Below, in pieces: positions 9,123-20,685 of a stretch of DNA of 64,000 nt (within the stretch, counting starts at the first letter, position 1; every line of letters begins with the position of its first letter). The stretch is from Chlorops oryzae (Eukaryota > Arthropoda > Insecta > Diptera > Chloropidae): NCBI GenBank assembly GCA_020466095.1, contig CM035808.1, positions 38,662,395-38,726,394 on the forward strand. Reading direction: 5' to 3'. The notes below the pieces were generated by a model. That model made no database searches. It was not told where the DNA came from and worked only from the letters and a program-made list of their open reading frames with translations. Position numbers and translations under genes: made by a program.

Positions 9123-12100
9123 ATGGAAGAATTTGAGGAAGAATTCTATCCAGTACAAGCCGACGACGACTACTTTAAATGCTGCGGAGAAATTTTCTTA
9201 ACGACTAAAGGCAATCTCATACTACATTGCACGTTGTGCGAACAAAAACACTTAAAATTCGATGACTATTGTGACCATCTAATAAAGTTCCACAGGATAT
9301 TGGAGACAAATCATGAAGATGAACAAGAGGATGAACAAGAGGATGAACAAGAGGAGTTGACAGAGTTTGTAATTCAAGACGACACTGAAATATCGGAAGC
9401 CGATATTGAGGTCGATGTAATACACGAAGAATACATAAAAGAGGACATAAATAATGAGGAGGAAGTAAATATTGAAGTGCTTGAAGAGGACGCGCCGTTA
9501 GTAAGTAATATGTTACAAGCTCCAAGAGAAGATGATACGATGGAGGAATTCGTGAATATCGATTTCGAGGAAAAGGTAAAAAGCAATTCCAACCAAATTG
9601 ATAGTACAGGTTCAACTTAACTTCCTCTTTACAAATAGTAACCATGACCGAAAATTGTGAGTGAGCTATCTAAATGCACGAATTTTAATTCGGAACTTTA
9701 TTTTTCTCTGACCTAATATTTCAAATTAATCTAATCAGGGCTCGAAAAGCCTGGCTTTTTTTCATTCAAAAGGCTGAAGCTGCGGCTGTGAAAAATTAAT
9801 TAGCCGCAGCCACAGCCGTAGCTTCAAAACCAAATCAAATGGCTGAAGCTGAGCTGCGGCTGTGTAACTCAGCCACAGCTCAGCCGTGTAATTTACACAG
9901 CCGCAGCTCAGCTTAAGCCGTTTGAAAGAATATTGAACGGCTGCGATTTAACAAATACAAAAAATAAATAAAACAAAGTAGTACATTAAAAAAGCACACA
10001 AAAATTTTAGTGTCTTTAGGATTATTGTTGCTTTTACTATACAACCCTTACAAAGCTAGACTAACCAGCGAAATCTTTCTAGAAATGCATTGCATGATTT
10101 TTGGCAACCTGAAAATATTAATTGAGCGCTACAAAGTTTAAAATTATACCTGATATAGCGAAAAACTCGTTCAAATGACAACACTGTTTCCTTTGCCCCC
10201 TTTTGACTCAGCTGCTGTTCGTTTTACGCAGCCACAGCGCAGCCTCAGCCTTAAAATTTAAACAAACGGCTGAGCTGTTGAAATTTACACAGCCGCAGCT
10301 ACAGCCACAGCTACGTTTTTTGAAAATTGGCTTTTTGATAGTCAGCCAACAGCTATTTTTTAGTGCTTTAGCTGTTTGGCAGCCAGCCTTTCGAACCCTG
10401 AATCTAATCATGATTTCTTTTTAAATAAAAAAACCAGTGAATTTTTCAATTAAAACTTATGTTATGTTATGTATAAAAATCCGAATTGAGTTGTTTTAGA
10501 AAACACCTTATATCTACGCAACGGTTGAGACGAGGATGGTCAGATTGGTCATAAATTTACAGAATTGATGGTCTTTTAATCTCATATAGTGAGCTTGAAT
10601 AATAGCTCAATAATGGCTGAGTTAGGTTCATTCAAAGAAAAAAAATGAAATTTTTACAAGAATTTTTCAAATTTTCAACTTTGACCAGCATTTTACACCG
10701 TGGATGTTAAGATTTGTATATCAATTTTTGATGGAAAATTAAAAAATTATGTTAAAAGAATACAAGTTTTTAAAATTTTAAAACATATTTGAAAAAAATG
10801 AGCATTGGTATGAAAAACTAAATCCGCGAATTTCTTGAAATTCTGACGTGATGGAATTTTTCAAAATATTTTTCAATTTTTTACCATGTTGAAATCTATA
10901 AGAAAATGCTTCAAAATCACTTTACCTTTTTGTATATACAGACCTGTGTAACTAATATCATTGCCATTTTTTTTTTTTTTTTGCAGACTAAGGAAACTGA
11001 TCTTATAATTGAAAGTACTTGCGAAATAGAACTGGAAAATCCAAACGAAAATCCGGTAAACTTCAAAAATTTGTTTTTCTAATTGTAAACTTTCTTTAAA
11101 AACTATATAACTTTTTAGAAGAAATTTAAAATTGATTCCAAAAAAAGAAAAGCAAAAGCAAAAGCGAAGGAGAGCAAAGTTAATGCAATTTCAAGTTTTG
11201 ACTCAGATCCGGTAAATATAATTTTTAGTGTAAATAATACAAAATTATTTCATTGAAAAAATATCTTTATAGGATTGTTACCACGAACTGCCATCTTGTG
11301 ACCGGCCAAGATTAAACCGATCCCGCAAGCCAGCGACTTCTTTGACAAGTGAAGAACGTAAACATAAATGCCCATATTGTCCGTTTGCATCGAAAGATAA
11401 AACAAATTTGTGGAGTCACATTCAACGTCATTCCAATAATAAACCCTATCAATGTTCTTTTTGTCCAAAAAGTTTCTATACGCGCGTGGAATTGACATTT
11501 CATACACGCTATCACACTGGTAATTTTATATTATATAATTGAAGCGGAGCTGCGAACAACGTTTAAAGTGACAAATTTTTTTAAACCATTTTTTGGACTT
11601 TCACTTTCAATAATACTCTCACAGTTTAAGCTACCACAAAAGTATTCTTTCTTGTTCATTTCTTAGACACTTATCATTAATTCGGAACATTAAAGAGTTA
11701 AAATAAAAATAACTTTAACAATGTAAATATATCTATTAATGTAAAATTTGTCACAAAGTTACTCGCGGCTGCGTTTTAACGAACCATATGTCAATAACTC
11801 AATTCTTCAATAATCTCAGGCGAGCGCCCTTACCAATGTGATTTCGCCGATTGTGGTCGTAATTTCGTTACAAAAGAACAGCTTAAACAACACGTGAAAC
11901 GTCATAATAACCAGCGAGATTTTCATTGTCCGGAATGCCATAAAGGATTTTTCAGCAGCCAGGAAGTTCGAGAGCACATGGTCGTGCACACAAAGGAGAC
12001 TCCTTTCAAATGCGACGAGTGCGAAGGTGTATTTACAAGGAAAAAAGCTTTGATTGCTCATAAGAAATTACATGAAAACAAACGAGCCTATAAATGTTCT

Positions 12101-12214
12101 CATTGCGACGCTGCCTTTAATCAAGCTGCTGGACTCAATTTACATACGAAGACGAAACATCATGCTTTAAACCGTGAAGAATCAGCCGATGAAAGCATAG
12201 ACCTCTCAAACTAA
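9123..12214 (+). CDS. C2H2 zinc-finger protein ZF3 with CGEI module (5 exons, 418 aa)
   Basis: Exons 9123-9575, 10987-11055, 11119-11211, 11273-11519 and 11820-12214. Junctions are phase 0, 0, 0 and 1, and all have GT..AG borders. The start is the ATG of MEEFEEEF; the frame is open upstream but has no ATG. Residues 21-58 carry the module (CGEIF, C36-x2-C39, His pair), followed by a very acidic linker with a threefold DEQE repeat. Exons 2 and 3 are tiny; exon 3 is basic (RKAKAKAKAK), a likely nuclear-localisation stretch. Six fingers begin CPYCPFAS, CSFCPKSF, CDFADCGRNF (C-x4-C), CPECHKGF, CDECEGVF and CSHCDAAF. It is the closest paralogue of ZF2 in the window. Intron 1 contains a hAT element (9736-10400). 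The exon chain is my reconstruction from splice signals and frame continuity. Target unknown. Confidence 0.85.
9306..9353 (+). repeat. 12-bp minisatellite coding for DEQE repeats in ZF3
   Basis: Three head-to-tail copies of GATGAACAAGAG lie in frame in the acidic linker of ZF3. Multiples of 12 bases keep the frame, so copy-number change would only lengthen or shorten the acidic tract. Confidence 0.85.
9736..10400. mobile_element. hAT-like element in ZF3 intron 1, 665 bp
   Basis: Ends CAGGGCTCGAAAAGCC and GGCTTTCGAACCCTG (inverted with small differences), flanked by identical 8-bp duplications AATCTAAT at 9728-9735 and 10401-10408. Next to both ends are repeated GCTGAAGCTG / CAGCCGCAGC words, giving subterminal purine- or pyrimidine-biased blocks. 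No transposase frame. A truncated relative lies at 3056-3222. Confidence 0.85.
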
Positions 12215-12479
12215 AGTTACGCTACTATTTCATAAAACTAATTTTAAATTTGATAACGTTTAATATTCATTTCTTACTATTAAAAGTTTTCGTTAAAATC
12301 TTTTCAAAAATTATGAATCAAGAGTAAGGAGAACAATGTCTTCGAACATCCAAACGATTCCATCACGCAAAAAATCTCATATATATTTGAGAAGGAGTTG
12401 TATGTATAAAGTATATCCAAACTAAACAATGTTACCTCAATGTAGAAAGACCCTAAAATTTTTTTTCCATATTTCGAGT

Positions 12480-12629
12480 TGAGTAAAACTCGGCTAAAAG
12501 TAGCGCCACAAACAGCTTTCGCAGCATGTTGACTGAGCGGACTACATTTCTAGAAATAGAACCCGCGCAGTCAACATACTATTAAAGCTCAGTTGGTAGC
12601 ACTCCTTTTAGCCGAATTATACTCAACAG
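12480..12629. mobile_element. Small MITE, about 150 bp
   Basis: Left GAGTAAAACTCGGCTAAAAG and right CTTTTAGCCGAATTATACTC are inverted repeats with a short mismatch. The interior has a further inverted pair around GTTGACTG and CAGTCAAC. No coding sequence. Confidence 0.65.
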
Positions 12630-12886
12630 TTGAATCTGCTGAATGTACCCAATACGTTAAGCGCCCTTTGATATGACTCTTAGCAATTAATCTATTACAA
12701 AACCGACATAAATGCCGACTATGATCTATTTCCTCAAAGATCGAGGCTTTGTATGGACAACACCACTCCTGGTTATCTTATACGAAAAAAATTCCGATCA
12801 CAAAGAAAATTGGATCATTTACAAGATTTAAAAAAATTTATGCCTACTAACTGCGCTCATTTTTATGATGCCTTGTACAAAATAGT

Positions 12887-13251
12887 AGTGGTATTCAAGC
12901 AGGTACGCAAAGTTTGCGCCCTCGGAAATTTCGCGAGCTCGCGAACTATTTTGTATGAAAAATAGTTTCCGCAGCCTCGGAAATTTTGCGCAAAATATGC
13001 GCCATATATAACTATATATGTCACTCAGGAGCCGTTTCCATTTTGGCTCTTTACACCACGGTCTTGGGTACCCACCAAAATGAGCATTTTGCACAGAGGT
13101 ACTCACCAAAAGTATTTCCCTCTCGCTCTTCTTTTGCCTGCCGAGTAACATCTCTTTCTAACTTTCTAATATTTGCACTTGTCAAATTGCGTACAAAAAA
13201 AGCAGTGCAAATATTGCACACTGCGATTTGCACTGTTGCTTGAATACCACT
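12887..13251. mobile_element. MITE with AGTGGTATTCAAGCA ends, containing a second element
   Basis: Left AGTGGTATTCAAGCA and right TGCTTGAATACCACT are exact inverted copies; the same ends bound the short palindrome at 17268-17388. Bases about 13005-13165 match, on the opposite strand, the element at 47720-47935 (shared words TATATGTCACTCAGGAGCC and GTCTTGGGTACCCACC). An element was therefore inserted inside another and then partly deleted. Confidence 0.7.
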
Positions 13252-14357
13252 ATTAATGGTATTCATGCATAAATATGCGCATATACCTCATATTTTTGCA
13301 CCCTCATAAGCCAACTGTCAAATTTTGTATGAAAATAATTTTACGCGCTCTGCATTGCGATTAGATAGCGCAAAGCGAGCGTCATGTAGGAGTGTAGGTC
13401 TAACTCTTCTTCTTCCTAATCCTTGCAATGTGTTAAATGCTACAAAAGCTGCTTCAACATATTGCATATATGCACGAGTGAAACAGAGAAGGTCATGGAT
13501 AGGCAGCGAAATCTTTTTCCTACAATTAATTTATATCCAAGAAAAATTTGCGTATACGTATTCCAACCCAAAATAAATAGAGTGGGGTTACTTTGTTATA
13601 TTCTTATGTCGAAAATACCTGTTGCACTGCATTTTTCTGTGAATTAGAGTGTGCTGAAGCAAATTTTTTATGTGTTACGCTAAAATATCTACGAACTTTC
13701 CACGAATACAGTAAAGCGATATTCTAATGATTTTTGCAAAACGGTGTGCATTTTTCTGTATTGGTCAAAAATTTGTGCAAATATTCAATTTGCCAATCAT
13801 AAGCATTCTAATGATTCAGCAAATTGCATAAATTTCGAAGACTTAAGCGACGAACCTGCAAAATTCAAAGTCAAATTTCCTCCTAAACTAGAGCCAATTC
13901 AGAGAAAAGGCCGATGGATCTGAGCTCAGTATACTTTTAAGAAAGTCACTCAGTTGGTCCCATTTTTGTTACTATTTTCGACTTGCACAGTGTAATTAAG
14001 GCTGAAAGCAACAACTAACAGAATTGAACTTTTTATAAAATATTTCTAATTCATTTCTGAAGCGTTTTTTTATATGAAGTTTTTCATTTCTGACAGAGCT
14101 GGGGAGAGTCCCTAACCTAAAAATCTCTATCTTTAACGAACCATGTTTTCAAACATTGCATACCACTCTCTTCAGTGTAGATAATTCCAAAAAATGTTTC
14201 TAATCATTCGAAAAATACGCCAGAAACTCATCCGAGAGTGAAGGAAGATTTTTATGGTGAAAATTTTTTATAAAGAAAGTGGTTCATTGCGTTGTACCAT
14301 CACAATTGAAACGAAAGTAAGTATTTTGAACTGCATATTGAAATTTATTACTAGATT

Positions 14358-15945
14358 TTAAAATTTCAGCAAACCCAAACCCCACTGTGGACCATCTTGT
14401 GCCACAGAAACGTCCGCAATAGCGCTAGTCGATGCCTGCGTAGCTACATTAGTTACATCGTCTGTGCTGTAGCCGTTTTCAAAATACTTATGATTGCTAT
14501 CAAAATTAGTTGCTGCATCGTGGACTCGCATATGTGCATGCAAGCCACTTGACTGTGCAAAGGATTTTTCACAAATCTTACATGCATGTTTGCGGTCCTT
14601 TGAATGGATCTTTTTATGCACACGTAACGATTTCTTAAGCTGAAAAGTTGACCCACATATATCGCATTTGAAAGGTCGAGCAGTGGTATGGGTTACGGAA
14701 TGAACGTTCAGATCATAGCCGGAGAAAAAGCATTTACCACACACATTGCATTTTGCGGGTCTGGTATTCGTATGACGACGCATATGAGCGGTTAAAACGC
14801 CATGATCGCGACATCGTTTTCCACAGATCTCGCAAATCAAAGGCAATATTCCGGTATGCTTCATCATGTGGGCTTTTCTCTCTCTTTCGGTAAAGAACGA
14901 CATTTCGCATTGTTCGCATTGTATCGTCTTTATACCGGAGTGCCGTACTCGATGTCGCTCCATATTTCCAATCTGCGAGAACGTCTTTCCACAAACGTCG
15001 CAAAATATTCCCGTATGTTTGTATTTATGATTGATCAAACTCCTTTCTGTTACAAATTTCATTTCACATTGATCGCATTTAAAATCCGGAAGAGGTTTTG
15101 ATGTGAACTTGTCCTTACGTTCGTGCACAGATGAAGTGTGTATTTTCAAGCCGATTTTCGAGCTGAACGTACGTTTACAATATTCGCACGGGACAGGTTC
15201 CATTTCATAGTCCCTGTTGATTTTCTTGTTGGTCGTTGTGTCAAGACTGTCGATAAAATCCTTTTCACCGTCACTGTTATCAACACTGCTATAGACGTTC
15301 ATTTTTATATTATCCAAGTCCATGTCAAGATTTTCCATGTCCTCAGAATCATCAAGGTCTGTTGGCTAAATTTAAGAGTTCACTTCCATTACAATTTATT
15401 AGTTAATACACTTACCACATCGTCATACGAATATTTTTCATGCAACCACTCATTACTCTCAATGCCGATATCGACATCATCGTCATCATCACCATAGATA
15501 ATTGTTTTGGCTCCAAGTTCTCCAATATTTTTTGAATCTGTGCAGTTTCGTTGTTTTCAAATTTTTCGTCGATATGAGCTGGTTCATCCGCAGCATTTAT
15601 ATTGGTTGCCATATCATCAGATTCGAAATTATCCATCCAACCAAATTCTTCTTCGTCCACTTCCTGCTCATCGATTCCTTCGGGCTTAACGTTCACATGT
15701 TCTCCAGGTAAAAGTGGATCATTTTCTTCTTGATTTTTTCGCCTTGACCGAGTGGCTACCGGAGATCTACATTCCGCACTCCTGGATATATCATAAGATA
15801 GATGCTCTTTAAAATGTTTTGGAAAGTCCGCTAACTGAAACTTGGCTCCACAAAGACAACAAGAAATGTCATAGCGTTCAGTTGAGAGGCAATATACTTC
15901 GCCACACTTAAAGTTGTGGAAGTTATCTGCCATTAACTTGATCAT
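14358..15945 (-). CDS. C2H2 zinc-finger protein ZF4 with CGEV module (2 exons, one frame break)
   Basis: Exon 1 runs 15945-15416 and exon 2 15365-14358, with a 50-bp intron (GTAAGT..AG). I chose the ATG at 15945 (MIKLMAD) because its context is better than the one at 15933. Residues 14-32 carry CGEVY then C-x2-C, followed by a His pair. A long acidic linker follows. At the T run 15528-15533 the frame shifts: upstream codons read into QKILENL, while the acidic codons after it (a run of four Asp, then EWLHEKY) are one frame over and join exon 2 in phase 0 only if one base is missing from this run. Exon 2 encodes eight fingers, from CEYCKRTF to CKICEKSF. About 512 aa once the break is discounted. 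If the break is real, exon 1 would end early and yield a finger-less protein. Confidence 0.8.
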
Positions 15946-16127
15946 TTTTTGATTTTTTATTAAAATATATTTCGGAATGAAAAAATATGTAAACACCACA
16001 AAAATGTTGTGAGTTCTACTTCTTTTTGGAGAAAGTCATTCCCACGAAATGGCAGTTCTTAGAGCTGCCATGTTTAATAGCATGTTCACACATAACATGA
16101 AATTGCGGAATTTCGAATAGCAGATAT

Positions 16128-17158
16128 ACACACGTCAAATGTCTGTCAGACATTGAGAGTGCATTCCCTGCAGGACTTTTATCAACCGATTAGTAAATAA
16201 GTTAATAAAAAGCGAACTTTTTCGCAACTGCCTAGAAATCGGTTAAAAAGTCATCTAGACATCAAACAAGCGCAATATAGGAAATTTCTAAAATTTAACT
16301 TTATGCCAACTACATCACAACTGACTAGAAATCGATTGAAAAGTCATGCAGACATCAACCAAACTGGATACGAAAATAATATATTTCTGATGCTATAATT
16401 CAAGGGTATGAATTGCACTCAAAGTTAGTTTAAAAGGCTAACCGAGATTCAAATCAATGGTCAACCAATCCGTAAAAATTGCTCTGATGAGACCCCAAAC
16501 GGCAGTTCGAAACGTAAGTCAGCCAAAATATAGTCGCCTATGGATTTCTTTCTGATGCATCGCTTGAAGAACATTTTCACATTCATAAATAAATTATTCT
16601 TCTGCTGCTGAAAACAGAAAAGATAAGACCGAACAAGGAAATTCTAATGGAAGTAATTTTTTATTGAACATTTTTTAACCAATTCAGTGCCGTATCAACC
16701 ATAGGGGCAATAGGGGGCTTCGCCCCCCACGCATTTTTGTTTTTGCCCATGAATAAAATTGAAAAAATAATTTTGGCCCCCCACGCAAATTGGAAAAATA
16801 ATTTTTACCCCTCACGCAAAACAGAATTGCTACGGCACTGAACCAATTTAAATCAGTGTTTTCGTTTTCTGACTTTAAGTCAACTTAAAAGTAGCCAGAT
16901 GTTATTTAGTTACAAAGTCATGCAGGAACGGACAATTGACTACTGCCTAGGACATCGCCACGTTAAAATAGTGAGTTGAAGCCAAGGAAAGAAGTCGATT
17001 AATCAACCAGTTGGGCTTATTAAAAAGCTAACTTTAAATTACTTTAAAATCAGTTCGATTCCTGCAGGGTTAGTGAAAAACGACACACGTATAGTGTTTG
17101 TGTGCCGTTTTTCACTCATACACTCTCAATGTCTGACAGACATTTGACGTGTGTATAC
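16128..17158. mobile_element. 1.0-kb TIR element interrupted by a hAT MITE
   Basis: Left ATATACACACGTCAAATGTC and right GACATTTGACGTGTGTATAC are inverted over about 38 bases (continuing through TGTCAGACATTGAGAGTG). CCTGCAGG words lie inside both ends. The interior has no long open frame and contains the insertion at 16685-16840. A solo end of the same family occurs near 29317-29335. Confidence 0.65.
16685..16840. mobile_element. 156-bp hAT-like MITE with perfect 8-bp duplication
   Basis: Ends CAGTGCCGTA and TACGGCACTG; flanks AACCAATT at 16677-16684 and 16841-16848 are identical. The interior has repeated GGCCCCCCACGCA words. The perfect duplication marks a fairly recent insertion into the larger element around it. 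Confidence 0.9.
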
Positions 17159-17267
17159 CCGCCAGAAAATTTCTCAATTTCGATAGAGCCCCCGTTTACA
17201 CGTGTGCAATTTTAATTATTGAATTTTCGCTGGTTATAAACATCTGACAGTTTAACAAAAAAAATAA

Positions 17268-17388
17268 TAGTGGTATTCAAGCAACAGTGCAAATCGCAGT
17301 GTGCAATATTTTCACTGCTTTTTTTGTACGCAAATTGACAAGTGCAAATATTGCACACTGCGTTTGCACTGTTGCTTGAATACCACTA
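17268..17388. mobile_element. 121-bp palindromic MITE (AGTGGTATTCAAGCA ends)
   Basis: Left and right halves are inverted copies (AGTGGTATTCAAGCAACAGT against ACTGTTGCTTGAATACCACT, continuing with GCAAATCGCAGTGTGCAA). It is a nearly complete hairpin and shares its ends with 12887-13251. Confidence 0.8.
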
Positions 17389-17546
17389 ATAAAAATTTTA
17401 CGCTCTAAATAAGCAAGTAAATTTTCTATACGTAAGCATAAAAATGTTTGCTATAGTATGTGTGAAAATATTCTCTGAAGCTCGTCTAAAAGAAATGCTA
17501 TCGCGTGCCCAGCAAAATCGAAGCAGATCTGCTTCGAAATGATATT

Positions 17547-17723
17547 CGCCGGTCACACGTATGAAAACATGTTTTGAAACAATTTGTAAGTAGAGAAAGA
17601 CGTGGGAAGAAAAGAGATGGTTGTTTGTTGAATGTTCCGAAACAATCCTTGTTTCTCTTTCTTTCTCATGCATTCAAATGGGATGTTTCCGAAACATGTT
17701 TCATAAGTGTGACCGGCGAGCTA
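17547..17723. mobile_element. TIR element, about 177 bp
   Basis: Ends CGCCGGTCACACGTATGAAA and TTTCATAAGTGTGACCGGCG are inverted; AAACATGTTT words follow inside both. The interior matches the remnant at about 2665-2795 (GTAGAGAAAGAC, GGTTGTTTGTT, CATTCAAATGGGATGTTTCC). Confidence 0.7.
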
Positions 17724-17759
17724 CCAACACAAATGCAAGTATTTTGATGTTCACTCACA

Positions 17760-18046
17760 CATATGCAACTTCGGCCGAATTTCGGCGCGTTATGGCCTGA
17801 TTTGGTGAAAAAGTTCAACTGTAGTCATATAGTACTATACATATAGTGGTACACCACACTTACTATTACGTGGTTCACCACAACACTCGGCTTATGGCGT
17901 GGTTCACCACAGTTGAACTTTTTCACCAAATTATGCCATAACGCGCCAAAATTTGGCCCAAGTTGCAGCTATAGTTCTATATGTTCGGAAGTACTGCAGA
18001 AGCAGTGATTTTTCCGGCTGGGAGACTTCGCAATACGGGAGTTCGT
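17760..18046. mobile_element. Palindromic element with GGTTCACCAC words, second copy at 45942-46195
   Basis: GCAACTTCGGCC and its complement lie at either side of a palindrome whose arms repeat AAAAAGTTCAACTGT, and CACCACAACACTCGGC lies in the middle. The same sequence recurs at 46030-46190 in the same orientation. It is followed by a GGCTGGGAGACTTCG block whose complement precedes the second copy, so both sites hold the same composite. Confidence 0.65.
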
Positions 18047-18050
18047 TATA

Positions 18051-18478
18051 TACTACGTTTATGCATCATGTTAACCCAGGTATATTCAACCCGGGTAAAA
18101 AACCTGACCATAAACGGGCAATTTTGAACTTGAGTTAAAAGACTAACCCAGTTTTATTCTTAAGAGACACTGAACAGCGATGCGGCATGACATACACGAA
18201 AATTATGTTTTTAGAAATATAAATGTATGGGACACACATTACAATGCATGACTAAAAGTCGAAATGAGTTGGATTTTTTGTCATTCGCTTCGATTTGCCT
18301 AAGCCCTCGTGTTTATGCACAAACTTCAACTCGAGTTGAATTTTCTACCCACTTTAAATAAATGTGTTTATTCAACCCGATTAAATTCTCTAACTCGGTT
18401 ATAAATTGCGTTTATGCGAGGGGGTTGAATTGACCTGAGTTGAATATACCCGGGTTAACATGATGCATAAACGTAGTA
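18051..18478. mobile_element. TIR element, TACTACGTTTATGCATCATG ends
   Basis: Left TACTACGTTTATGCATCATG and right CATGATGCATAAACGTAGTA are perfect inverted repeats, followed inside by TTAACCCAGGTATATTCAAC and its complement. TA flanks both sides. It is inserted immediately after the GTTCGTTATA end of the preceding element. Non-coding. Confidence 0.85.
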
Positions 18479-18585
18479 TATATGGCTCAACTTCAACAAA
18501 ATTTTGCGCTGAAAATGGCATATAAAATAATCGCTTGCAGAAATCTTCAGTTTTATTTATAATACGTCAAGAAAACATAATGTAT

Positions 18586-19387
18586 CAGGGACCTGACTTT
18601 TATAAGTATTTTCGAAAAAGTCTTAACATAATAATTATTTTGTGACTAAAATAATTAAAATATTTCATAATTATTATCAAAAATTTTTATATTTTTAAAT
18701 TTCCATATAATTGTTATGACTGAGAAAAAATTTTAATAATTGAAAAATAAGTTTTATTTTTGAGAATTTTTCTTTTACTTCTTTTCAAAACTTTTATAGG
18801 GGGAAAATTTTTTTCTTGTTGCCTTAGAAGTTTTATGTTTGAAGAAAAATAGTTTACGTCGTCAGCAAATTAGATAAGGGAATTATTATGCCCTATTATT
18901 ACCGTCAATCGACTTCCATTCTATTATTCACTTACGACGAATCGACGTCGTACAGACGTAATTATGCCCTATTTAGGTTAGGTCAACGAAATATTCTGAC
19001 CTAAAATAGGTAAGAAATTACTAATTTTCGACCTATTTTGCATTGTCATCCAAACCAAACATATGTGCAAAGATTCAGATCAATCAGAAATCGGGAACTA
19101 AGTCAAATTTAAGTTGTAAGATTCCTTTACAAATTTTGTTAGTTTATTACAAGTGATGCGAATAAAAATTGAACAATAATAATTTTCAAAGACGTAAAAA
19201 CTTCTCATGAAAAATAAAAGTTATAAAGAAACGTAAAAACCAAAAATTGGAAAGAAAAAGTTATGAAAAGACTTATTGAATTTTTTGAATTTGTAAAAGT
19301 TATACAAAGAATTTAAAAACTTTTCTTTGAAATAAAGGCAACTTTTTTAAAATCTGAAATTTCAATAATTGTTATTTCGGGTCCCTG
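18586..19387. mobile_element. hAT-like element, about 800 bp
   Basis: Ends CAGGGACC and GGTCCCTG are inverted. The flanks TAATGTAT and TAATTTAT differ at one base, as expected of an old 8-bp duplication. The interior is AT-rich with repeated TTATGCCCTATT words near 18888 and 18962 and no coding frame. Confidence 0.65.
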
Positions 19388-19565
19388 TAATTTATATATA
19401 AATACATATATAAATGTTCCTATTATTGGCAAAACATTTAATCAATAAATAAATAATACTTATAGAAATCTCAATTATTGTAGTAATTCGAAGATCATCA
19501 CTTTTATCTCTCATATTTCAACTGTTTAGGAAACAAAAGTAATCATTTTATTTGCTCTTGCCGTT

Positions 19566-20430
19566 TTTATACCTTTTCCGAAGGAAAGGGTATATTAAGT
19601 TTGGCTCGGAGTATGTAACATACCAAAGGAGTCGCGATAGATATAGACATATATAAATATTCTTGATCAGGGTGACAAGAGGAGTCGATCTAGCCATGTC
19701 TGTCTGTCTGTCGGTCACACTTTAGTTTTTCGTAATTTACTCCTAAGCCATGAAAGATGGTCATATTGAAATTTGGCATGGACTTGAACCAGGTAAATGT
19801 CCGAAAAACTGCATACAAATTTTTTCGTAGTTCCTTCTTGGGTCGTGGTTCAGAAGTTTCAAAATTCACGAGTTTTAACGTTTTTCCTGGATAACTTTTT
19901 TCTATACATCCCAGTTTATTGAAATTTGGTGAGTGTATAGCTACTATGTAGACTTAAGCTTTGGCTGAAAAAAAATTGCGACATTGCTATAACTATGGTC
20001 ATCATACTACACATTAGAAAAAAACACTCTCTCTTATTCTCATATCTGTATACAAAAATGATTTTTTTTGCTTCTTCTGATTGTGTATTTTGCCGCCAAA
20101 TAAAGTCGTCACTTAAGGTTAAATTTTGACCATGACCACATTTCGCGAAATTTGCAAAAATTCGATTTTCACTATTTTGAAATGAGGATTTCGCAGCTAG
20201 ATATAATGTCCTCTAACGGTTAAATTTTAACCATGCCCACCATTCGCAAAAAATTTGTACTTAAATATAATTTCGAGTTTGTGAAGCTAAATCGAAGCAC
20301 AGATAATGTGTAGCTACAACAACGAAAACGGCAGGAATTTTTGTTAAGGTAATGTTTTAACATATTTTAGGCTGAGGAAAAGGTATGTGTGCAATCGGCT
20401 TAGGCGATGTAAACTTCTTTACTTGTTTTT
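19566..20430. repeat. Dispersed interspersed repeat (TATACCTTTTCCGAAGG ... GTCTGTCTGTCTG type)
   Basis: Starts ATACCTTTTCCGAAGGAAAG, has a CTGTCTGTCTGTCGGTCACAC run near 19701-19721, then AT-rich sequence ending with a near copy of the opening (GAGGAAAAGGTATG) near 20370. This layout is familiar to me from dispersed repeats in fly genomes, but I cannot name the family. A related stretch on the minus strand lies near 50440-50620. No coding frame. Confidence 0.5.
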
Positions 20431-20685
20431 TTTTTTTTTTGTAATTGCAAAGAAGCGTCTTAAAAAAACGTTCTCATGGCGAAACATGGTACAAATGGGC
20501 AAAATGATTTTGTATAGGGAATACATCGAATAATTTAAGCTGCGGAGCGTGCTGAAAAATTTCTCTTATAAAACGCGTCCGTTGTTAAACCATTTGTTTT
20601 CTCGTTTTTATTAAATTTAATTACGATACATATGTACATAAAAAATAAAACCCAAAAGACATCACAAATGTTCAAATTATGACTT

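Larger units (their letters stand above)
12215..14357. other. Convergent spacer between ZF3 and ZF4
   Basis: Contains a small inverted-repeat element at about 12480-12629 and a composite element at 12887-13251. The 13320-13400 stretch repeats the GCGCAAAGCG word seen at the window start. No gene is recognised between 13400 and 14357. TTTATT at 14344-14349 can serve as the ZF4 polyadenylation signal on the minus strand. Confidence 0.5.
16000..20640. other. 4.6-kb transposon-filled spacer between ZF4 and HEATR6
   Basis: No gene is visible. It holds at least eight bounded elements, listed separately (16128-17158, 16685-16840, 17268-17388, 17547-17723, 17760-18046, 18051-18478, 18586-19387, 19566-20430). 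The ZF4 promoter must lie just above 15945; nothing distinctive is seen there. Confidence 0.55.
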
